A stretch of DNA of 64,000 bases, from contig NZ_VOHE01000001.1 of assembly GCF_007859305.1 (NCBI RefSeq), forward strand, positions 310,001 to 374,000. Direction: 5' to 3'. This document shows, in pieces, positions 55,816 to 64,000 of this stretch. Both the position numbers and the translations under genes were made by a program. The stretch comes from Luteimonas wenzhouensis (lineage in GTDB: Bacteria; Pseudomonadota; Gammaproteobacteria; Xanthomonadales; Xanthomonadaceae). The first letter of the stretch is position 1; the number at the start of each line of letters is the position of its first letter. The notes under the pieces were generated by a model, which searched no databases, was not told the origin of the DNA, and worked only from the letters and a program-made list of their open reading frames with translations.

Positions 55816-57264
55816 GTGAACGCCAGCCCCCCCACCGTACGACCGCCCGCCGCCCCCCAACGCCCCCGCCGGGACACGCGCCTGGCCGAGGACTGGGAAC
55901 GGCGCCTGGGCGCGGTCGCGCCCGTGCGTGGGCTGCTGGAGGAGATCCGCGCCGACGGCCTGGCCGTGCTCGCCGACCACTTCTACGGCGACATGCTCGA
56001 CGACCCCCGCGCCGCCCGCTACCTCAGCCCGGAACAGGTGCGCGAACGGCTCAAGCCGTCCCTGCAGCGCTGGCTGCGCGACCTGCTGGCCGCCGGCATC
56101 GGGGACCTGGACACCCTGTACGCCCAGCAGCAGCACGTCGGCCACGTACACGCCCGCATCGGGGTCCCGGTGGACCTGGTCTACCGCGGCGGCCGCATGC
56201 TCAAGGACGGACTGCGCGCGGCGATCCGTGCCCGGGCCGACGGCGAAGCCGCGGCGCTGGAGGCGATCGAAGCGGTCGACAGCCTGCTCGACATCGCCTT
56301 CGAGACCATGACCCGCGCCTATGCCCGCTCGCGCGAGGACGCCGGAGCGGTCGACGGGTCGTTCCGGCTGTTCTCGCTGATCCAGAACATCGGCACCGAG
56401 CGCGAGCGCCAGCGCGCCTTGCTGCTGGCCTGGGAGAACGCGGTCCTGTACGCGCTGACCGCCGAGCAGCCCGGCCCGACCCAGGCCCTGCTGATCAGCC
56501 GCTCGGAGTTCGGCCTGTGGTTCCTGCACAAGGGCCTGGCCAGCTTCGGCGACACCGCCGAGACGCGCGAGGTGGCCGCCATCTCCGGCCGCATCGACCA
56601 GGCCCTGCACGAACGCCTGCCCGGCGCCGACGCGGCCGCGCGGCGCGCCCTGCTGGAGGACCTGCGTGCCTGGGCCGAGGAGATCCGCAGCCTGGTGGGG
56701 ATGCTGTTCGAGGGCATCGGCGACCTCGAGTCGGGCCGCGACGCGCTCACCCGCCTGCTCAACCGCCGCTTCCTGCCGACCATCCTGCGGCGCGAAATCT
56801 CGCTGCACGCCAACACCGGCCGCCAGTTCGCGGTGCTGATGCTGGACCTGGACCACTTCAAGGCCATCAACGACACCCACGGCCACGAGACCGGCGATCG
56901 CGCCCTGCAGCACGTGGCCGCCCTGCTGGTCGACAACACCCGCGGCAGCGACTACCTGTTCCGCTACGGCGGCGAGGAGTTCGTGGTGGTCCTGGGCTCG
57001 GTGGGCGAGACCGAGGCGCTGGGTATCGCCGAAGGCCTGCGCCGCGCGATCGCCGAGTCGCCGCTGACGCTCGCCGACGGCGGCCGGCTGGACCTGACCG
57101 CCAGCATCGGCGTGGCCCTGCAGGACGGCCATCCCGACTACGAGCGCGTGCTGGCGCGCGCCGACGCGGCCATGTACCAGGCCAAGCGCGGGGGTCGCGA
57201 CCGGGTGGTGCTGGCCGTCAAGGGCATGCCCGAGCCGCCGGGCGCGCGCGCGTTGCGCTACTGA
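55816..57264 (+). CDS. Globin-coupled diguanylate cyclase (DosC-like)
   Basis: A 482-residue signalling protein. Residues about 20-165 resemble a globin-coupled sensor (protoglobin) domain. The proximal heme His would be His112 in [18 protein letters not shown] linker of about 150 residues follows, then a GGDEF domain with [21 protein letters not shown] and [11 protein letters not shown] (GGEEF at 385-389). An RxxD inhibition site (RGSD) lies exactly five residues before GGEEF, so feedback inhibition by c-di-GMP is expected. It would make c-di-GMP in response to oxygen or another heme ligand. The GTG at 55816 is the likely start; no ATG precedes the conserved part in a sensible place. Confidence 0.85.
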   Translation: MNASPPTVRPPAAPQRPRRDTRLAEDWERRLGAVAPVRGLLEEIRADGLAVLADHFYGDMLDDPRAARYLSPEQVRERLKPSLQRWLRDLLAAGIGDLDTLYAQQQHVGHVHARIGVPVDLVYRGGRMLKDGLRAAIRARADGEAAALEAIEAVDSLLDIAFETMTRAYARSREDAGAVDGSFRLFSLIQNIGTERERQRALLLAWENAVLYALTAEQPGPTQALLISRSEFGLWFLHKGLASFGDTAETREVAAISGRIDQALHERLPGADAAARRALLEDLRAWAEEIRSLVGMLFEGIGDLESGRDALTRLLNRRFLPTILRREISLHANTGRQFAVLMLDLDHFKAINDTHGHETGDRALQHVAALLVDNTRGSDYLFRYGGEEFVVVLGSVGETEALGIAEGLRRAIAESPLTLADGGRLDLTASIGVALQDGHPDYERVLARADAAMYQAKRGGRDRVVLAVKGMPEPPGARALRY

Positions 57265-57332
57265 CCTGCCCGCGCCGGCGCGCCGGCATACACTTGTCGC
57301 TTCCGTCCTTCCCTTCCGCCGAGGCCGTCTCG

Positions 57333-59951
57333 TTGCAGCGCCCCGACCCCGACCGTTCCCCGACCCCGGGCAAGGCCACCGAACACACGCCGCTGATGCG
57401 CCAGTACTTCGCCGCCAAGGCGGAGCATCCGGACGTGTTGCTGTTCTTCCGGATGGGCGACTTCTACGAACTCTTCTACGACGACGCGCGCAAGGCCGCG
57501 CGGCTGCTGGACATTACCCTCACCCAGCGCGGCAGCTCCGGTGGGCAGCCGATCCCGATGGCGGGCGTGCCGCACCATTCCGCCGAAGGCTACCTGGCGC
57601 GCCTGGTGGCGCTGGGCGAGTCGGTGGCGATCTGCGAGCAGATCGGCGACCCGGCCACCAGCAAGGGCCTGGTCGAGCGCAAGGTGGTGCGGATCGTCAC
57701 CCCCGGCACGGTCACCGACGAGGCCCTGCTCCACGAGCGCCGCGACACCCTGCTGCTGGGGCTGGCGCGCGGCAAGTCCGGATACGGCCTGGCCTGGGCC
57801 GATCTGGCCGGCGGGCGTTTCCTGGTCAACGAAGTCGCCACCGACGAGCAGCTCGAAGCCGAGTTCGCGCGCCTGGAGCCGGCCGAGGTGCTGCTGCCCG
57901 ACGAGGAAGGCTGGCCGGCGTTCCTGGCCGATCGCAGCGGCGTGCGTCGGCGCCCGCCGTGGCTGTTCGATCCCGATTCGTCGCGGCGCCAGCTGCTGCG
58001 CTTCTTCGGCCTGCACGACCTGTCCGGCTTCGGCATCGAGGACAGGCCGCTGGCGGTGGCCGCGGCCGGCGCGCTGCTGGGCTACGTCGAGGAGACCCAG
58101 AAGCAGCGCCTGCCGCACCTGACCTCGATCGCGGTCGAGAGCGGCGACGGTGCGATCGCGATGAACGCGGCCACCCGCCGCCACCTCGAACTCGATACCC
58201 GGGTCGACGGCGAGACCCGCCACACCCTGCTCGGCGTGCTCGACTCCACCGTCTCGCCGATGGGCGGGCGCCTGCTGCGCCGCTGGCTGCACCGGCCGCT
58301 GCGCGACCGCGAGGTGCTGCGCCTGCGCCACGACGCGGTCGCGACCCTGGTCGACCACCGCGCCGACGAGGCGCTGCGCGAGCGATTCCGCGCGCTCGGC
58401 GACCTCGAGCGCATCCTCTCGCGCATCGCCCTGCGTTCGGCGCGGCCGCGCGACCTGTCCACGCTGCGCGACGGCCTGGCCATGCTGCCGGCGCTGCGCG
58501 AGGTGCTGGCGCCGCTGGATTCGCCGCGCCTGCGCGAACTCTCGGAGCAGATCGGCGAGCACGCGGCCGAGGCCCACCTGCTGGCCCAGGCCCTGGTCGA
58601 GCAGCCGCCGGTGCTGGCGCGCGACGGCGGCGTGTTCGCCGATGGCTACGACGCCGAGCTCGACGAACTGCGCCAGCTCAGCAGCAGCGCCGACCGCTTC
58701 CTGGTGGAACTGGAGGCGCGCGAGCGCGAGGCCACCGGGATCCCGACCCTCAAGGTCGGCTACAACCGCGTGCACGGCTACTTCATCGAGATCAGCAAGG
58801 GCCAGTCGGCGAAGGCGCCCGCGCACTACACCCGGCGCCAGACCCTGACCGGCGCCGAGCGCTACATCACCGAAGAGCTCAAGCAGTTCGAGGACAAGGT
58901 GCTCTCGGCGCGCGAGCGCGCCCTGGCCCGCGAGCGGCTGCTGTACGAACAGCTGCTCGACGCGCTGAACGCCAGGCTCGAGCCGCTGCGCCGCTGCGCG
59001 GCGGCGCTGAGCGAGCTCGACGTGCTGGCCGCCTTCGCCGAGCGCGCCCAGTCGCTGGACTGGTCGCGCCCGCTGCTCACCGCCGAGCCCGGCATCCGCA
59101 TCGAGCGCGGCCGCCACCCGGTGGTCGAGGCGGTGCGCGAGGAACCCTTCGAACCCAACGACCTGGTGCTCGGCGAGGACCGCCGCATGCTGGTGATCAC
59201 CGGCCCGAACATGGGCGGCAAGAGCACCTACATGCGCCAGAACGCGCTGATCGTGCTGCTCGCCCACATCGGCAGCTTCGTGCCGGCGGCGTGCGCGGAG
59301 ATCGGCCCGATCGACCGCATCCTCACCCGCATCGGCGCCGGCGACGACCTCGCCAGGGGCCAGTCGACCTTCATGGTCGAGATGGCCGAGACCAGCTACA
59401 TCCTGCACCACGCCACCGACCAGTCGCTGGTGCTGATGGACGAGATCGGACGCGGCACCTCGACCTACGACGGCCTGGCCCTGGCCGAGGCCTGCGCCCG
59501 CCACCTCGCCGCGCGCAACCGCAGCTACACGCTGTTCGCCACCCACTACTTCGAGCTGACGTCGCTGGCCACGCCCGGCAGCGGCATCGCCAACGTGCAC
59601 CTGGACGCGGTCGAGCACCACGACGCGAACGGCAACGACGTGCTGGTGTTCATGCACGCGGTCAAGGACGGCCCCGCCAACCGCAGCTTCGGCCTGCAGG
59701 TGGCGGCGCTGGCGGGGCTGCCGAAGGCGGTGATCCGCGATGCGCGGGCGCGGCTGGCCGAGCTCGAGCAGCGGTCGCAGGACTCGCCGCCGGCCGCGCC
59801 GCTGTCGCCGGAGCGGATCGAGGAGCCGCAGCAGTTCGGGCTGTTCCAGTCGTCCTCGGCCGCGCTCGACGCACTGGCGGCGATCGATCCCGACGAGCTG
59901 ACCCCGAAACAGGCGCTGGAGGCGCTGTACCGGCTCAAGGCCCTGGCCTGA
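57333..59951 (+). CDS. mutS: DNA mismatch repair protein MutS
   Basis: An 872-residue mismatch-recognition ATPase (E. coli 853). The N-terminus [21 protein letters not shown] and [13 protein letters not shown], with the mismatch-intercalating Phe and Glu of F-x-E, match E. coli MutS. The ATPase has Walker [17 protein letters not shown], the signature [13 protein letters not shown], and Walker [17 protein letters not shown]. The start is a TTG at 57333 with GAGG eight bases upstream. The first in-frame ATG (57396) would cut into the conserved N-terminus and was rejected. Confidence 0.96.
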   Translation: MQRPDPDRSPTPGKATEHTPLMRQYFAAKAEHPDVLLFFRMGDFYELFYDDARKAARLLDITLTQRGSSGGQPIPMAGVPHHSAEGYLARLVALGESVAICEQIGDPATSKGLVERKVVRIVTPGTVTDEALLHERRDTLLLGLARGKSGYGLAWADLAGGRFLVNEVATDEQLEAEFARLEPAEVLLPDEEGWPAFLADRSGVRRRPPWLFDPDSSRRQLLRFFGLHDLSGFGIEDRPLAVAAAGALLGYVEETQKQRLPHLTSIAVESGDGAIAMNAATRRHLELDTRVDGETRHTLLGVLDSTVSPMGGRLLRRWLHRPLRDREVLRLRHDAVATLVDHRADEALRERFRALGDLERILSRIALRSARPRDLSTLRDGLAMLPALREVLAPLDSPRLRELSEQIGEHAAEAHLLAQALVEQPPVLARDGGVFADGYDAELDELRQLSSSADRFLVELEAREREATGIPTLKVGYNRVHGYFIEISKGQSAKAPAHYTRRQTLTGAERYITEELKQFEDKVLSARERALARERLLYEQLLDALNARLEPLRRCAAALSELDVLAAFAERAQSLDWSRPLLTAEPGIRIERGRHPVVEAVREEPFEPNDLVLGEDRRMLVITGPNMGGKSTYMRQNALIVLLAHIGSFVPAACAEIGPIDRILTRIGAGDDLARGQSTFMVEMAETSYILHHATDQSLVLMDEIGRGTSTYDGLALAEACARHLAARNRSYTLFATHYFELTSLATPGSGIANVHLDAVEHHDANGNDVLVFMHAVKDGPANRSFGLQVAALAGLPKAVIRDARARLAELEQRSQDSPPAAPLSPERIEEPQQFGLFQSSSAALDALAAIDPDELTPKQALEALYRLKALA

Positions 59952-60149
59952 GCCGGACCCCGGCGTTCCCGGCGGAGATCGGGCCGCCGGCGGCGGCGCG
60001 GGCCCGATCGTCCGGGCACGGTGCGTCCCGCCCGCGCCAGCGTGGCGCCTGCGGCCGGTGCCCGGCACGAGGACCCCTGGCGCCTTCCGGGCGGAGCGAA
60101 GCGCTACAGTAGGCGCCCCGCGCAGCGCGCGCGTCCCCGGAGAAGTGCG

Positions 60150-60773
60150 ATGTCCAGTTCCCTGACCGAGCAGCTGTTCCAGCAACTCCAGGGCGCGCCG
60201 CTGCAGCAGATCGCGCAGCAGCTGGGCGCCGGGCAGGACCAGACCGCCACCGCCGTGGGCGCCGCGCTGCCCCTGCTGCTCGGCGCGCTCGGCCGCAATG
60301 CCAGCCAGCCGCAGGGGGCCGAGGCGCTGTTCGGCGCACTGCAGAAGGATTTCTCCGGCGCCGGCGACCTCGGCGGCCTGCTCGGCGCCGTGCTCGGCGG
60401 CGCGCAGTCGCGGCAGACCAACGGCGCCGGCATCCTCGGCCACGTGCTCGGTGGCCAGCTGCCGCGCGCGGAGGCCGGCCTCGGCCAGGCCACCGGCCTG
60501 GGCAACGACAAGGCCGGGCAGCTGATGCGCATCCTCGCGCCGATCGTGCTGGCCTTCCTCGCCCGCCAGGTGTTCCAGGGCAAGGGCGAGGCGCAGGCGG
60601 CCGATCCCCAGGCGCTGGGCTCGATCCTGGGCCGTGAACAGCAGCAGGTCCGCCAGCAGGGCGGCCTCGGCGGCGGGCTGCTGGGCGCGGTGCTCGACCA
60701 GGACGGCGACGGCGAACTCGGCCTCGGCGACCTGCTGAAGATCGGCGGCGGACTGCTGGGGGGCAAGCGCTGA
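60150..60773 (+). CDS. YidB-like protein (DUF937)
   Basis: A 207-residue, Gly/Ala/Gln/Leu-rich protein starting SLTEQLFQQLQGAPLQQIAQQLG. It has repeated GLLGAVLGG segments, a hydrophobic helix LMRILAPIVLAFLARQVF near 130, and a C-terminal DQDGDGELGLGDLLKI that looks like an EF-hand-style Ca-binding loop. This matches DUF937/YidB proteins of unknown function. GGAGAAG precedes the ATG. The 198 nt between mutS and this gene contain no gene. Confidence 0.8.
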   Translation: MSSSLTEQLFQQLQGAPLQQIAQQLGAGQDQTATAVGAALPLLLGALGRNASQPQGAEALFGALQKDFSGAGDLGGLLGAVLGGAQSRQTNGAGILGHVLGGQLPRAEAGLGQATGLGNDKAGQLMRILAPIVLAFLARQVFQGKGEAQAADPQALGSILGREQQQVRQQGGLGGGLLGAVLDQDGDGELGLGDLLKIGGGLLGGKR

Positions 60774-60876
60774 ATCGGATGTCGATGCAGGCCCGGCGTG
60801 CGTCCATCGGTGCCGGCGCGCCCCCCTCCTGGCCTCCCCCCGCGAGCGGAGGGAGGAGAACCACGCCGCCGATCGC

Positions 60877-62073
60877 ATGAGCGCCGGGCTGCCTCCATCC
60901 GTAGACGTCGTGGTGATCGGCGCCGGCGCGGCCGGCCTGATGTGCGCGATCGCCGCGGGCGCGCGCGGGCGCCGCGTGCTGGTGCTCGACCACGCCAACA
61001 AGGTCGGCAAGAAGATCCTGATGTCCGGCGGCGGGCGCTGCAACTTCACCAACACCGGCACCTCGCCCGCCAACTTCATCTCGGCCAACCCGCATTTCTG
61101 CAAGTCGGCGCTGGCCCGCTACACGCCCGCCGATTTCATCGCGATGGTCGACGCGCACCGCATCGCCTGGCATGAGAAGGAGCTCGGCCAGCTGTTCTGT
61201 GACGAGTCCTCGAAGCTCATCGTGCGCATGCTGCTCGACGAAGCGGCGGCGGTGCAGGCGCAGGTGCGCACCCATTGCACGGTCGAGGAGATCGTGCACG
61301 ATGGCGACCGGCGCTTCCGCCTGCGCACCACGCTCGGCACGCTGGAATGCGAATCGCTGGTGGTCGCCACCGGCGGGCTGTCGATCCCCAGCATGGGCGC
61401 GACCGGCTTCGGCTACGAGATCGCGCGCCGGTTCGGCCACGCCGTGCTGGCCACGCGGGCCGGGCTGGTGCCGCTCACACTCTCCGGCAAGCACCTGGAA
61501 CGGCTGCAGGACCTGGCCGGCGTGTCGCTGGAGGTGGACGCGCGGTGCAACGGCATGGCCTTCCGCAACCGCATGCTGGTCACCCACCGTGGCGTCAGCG
61601 GGCCGGCGATCCTGCAGATCTCCTCCTACTGGCAGCCCGGCGACGACCTGCGCCTGGACCTGCTCCCCGACCGCGACATCCTGGACTGGCTGTCCTCGCG
61701 CCAGCGCGAACGCCCCGACGCCGAGTTGCGCAGCGTGCTGGCCGACGTCCTGCCCCGCCGCTTTGCCCAGCGCCTGTGCGAGGTCTGGCTGCCCAGCCGG
61801 CCGCTGAAGCAGTACGGGCCGGGGCAACTGCGGGAGGTGGCCGCCCTGCTCCAGGCATGGCCGCTGGTGGCCAGCGGCACCGAGGGCTATCGCACCGCCG
61901 AAGTCACCCTGGGCGGCGTGGATACCGACGGCCTGTCCTCGGCAACGATGATGTCGAAGCACGTGCCGGGCCTGTTCTTCATCGGCGAGGTGGTGGACGT
62001 GACCGGCTGGCTGGGCGGCTACAACTTCCAATGGGCCTGGGCATCGGGCCGGGCCGCGGGACAGGCCTGCTGA
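60877..62073 (+). CDS. NAD(P)/FAD-dependent oxidoreductase, HI0933/YhiN family
   Basis: A 398-residue flavoprotein. The N-terminal dinucleotide fold is VVVIGAGAAGLMCAIAAGARG. The family motif KILMSGGGRCNFTNTG is near residue 50, LVVATGGLSIPSMGATG near 165, and the C-terminal FAD loop reads TLGGVD...GLFFIGEVVDVTGWLGGYNFQWAWASG. These hallmarks define the HI0933/YhiN (BaiN-like) family, whose reaction is not established for most members. It is a separate unit between yidB-like and katG. Confidence 0.88.
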   Translation: MSAGLPPSVDVVVIGAGAAGLMCAIAAGARGRRVLVLDHANKVGKKILMSGGGRCNFTNTGTSPANFISANPHFCKSALARYTPADFIAMVDAHRIAWHEKELGQLFCDESSKLIVRMLLDEAAAVQAQVRTHCTVEEIVHDGDRRFRLRTTLGTLECESLVVATGGLSIPSMGATGFGYEIARRFGHAVLATRAGLVPLTLSGKHLERLQDLAGVSLEVDARCNGMAFRNRMLVTHRGVSGPAILQISSYWQPGDDLRLDLLPDRDILDWLSSRQRERPDAELRSVLADVLPRRFAQRLCEVWLPSRPLKQYGPGQLREVAALLQAWPLVASGTEGYRTAEVTLGGVDTDGLSSATMMSKHVPGLFFIGEVVDVTGWLGGYNFQWAWASGRAAGQAC

Positions 62074-62173
62074 TCGCGACGATCGAGGCAGTGCATCGCC
62101 GCAGGTGTCGATAGAGGGCACCAATCGCCCCGTTCACATCATTCGATTTCCCTAACCGACGACCGCCTTCTAA

Positions 62174-64000
<1,827 letters not shown>

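Overview
The window is a 64 kb stretch of very GC-rich DNA from a gammaproteobacterium, most likely a Xanthomonadaceae/Lysobacteraceae member (Lysobacter- or Luteimonas-like). The grounds are the lexA-recA-recX-alaS-csrA-tRNA-Ser-tRNA-Arg order and a perfect Xanthomonas-type LexA box (TTAG-N6-TACTA) directly upstream of lexA. No transposase, integrase or CRISPR array was seen.

Region 1 (1-26320) is an exopolysaccharide locus of the exosortase A (XrtA/PEP-CTERM) associated type, built on Wzx/Wzy-like logic. It holds the end of a Wza-like export protein, a Wzz/GNVR chain-length protein, a BY-kinase-like ATPase with a degenerate Walker A, an outer-membrane beta-barrel, two hexapeptide acetyltransferases, a Wzy/O-antigen-ligase-like protein, a Wzx-like flippase, four glycosyltransferases, a polyprenyl-phosphate sugar transferase, a polysaccharide deacetylase, an NDP-sugar 6-dehydrogenase and two paralogous secreted parallel beta-helix proteins. 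One of the beta-helix proteins is fused through a membrane helix to a deacetylase-like domain. Scattered through the locus are a PLP decarboxylase, an AMP-forming acyl ligase and an acyl carrier protein of the kind that accompanies exosortase A. No exosortase and no PEP-CTERM protein lies inside the window.

Region 2 (26678-43121) is a minus-strand operon in transcription order: phosphopantetheinyl transferase, NRPS-PKS-aminotransferase megasynthase, two-module NRPS, alpha/beta hydrolase. Manual reading of the adenylation pockets suggests proline, then a malonyl extension with beta-transamination, then two glycine-like modules. The last NRPS domain is not a normal thioesterase. It is an alpha/beta-hydrolase-like domain without a recognisable nucleophile elbow, and the next gene, overlapping by 4 nt, is an exosortase-associated-type hydrolase with a Cys nucleophile motif. 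The operon is flanked by the exopolysaccharide genes on one side and a methyltransferase and two tRNAs on the other. The most interesting inference is that this operon makes a small beta-amino peptide connected with the XrtA/exopolysaccharide system.

Region 3 (43981-64000) is conserved core genome: tRNA-Arg(ACG), tRNA-Ser(GCT), csrA, alaS, recX, a small ABM-domain protein, recA, lexA, a UbiB-family kinase, pncC, a TonB-dependent receptor, a globin-coupled diguanylate cyclase, mutS, a YidB-like protein, an HI0933/YhiN-type flavoprotein and the 5' part of katG, which runs off the right edge.

All calls come from reading the sequence and recalled family knowledge; no database search was run. Start codons were chosen by ribosome-binding sites, overlaps and homolog N-termini where possible.
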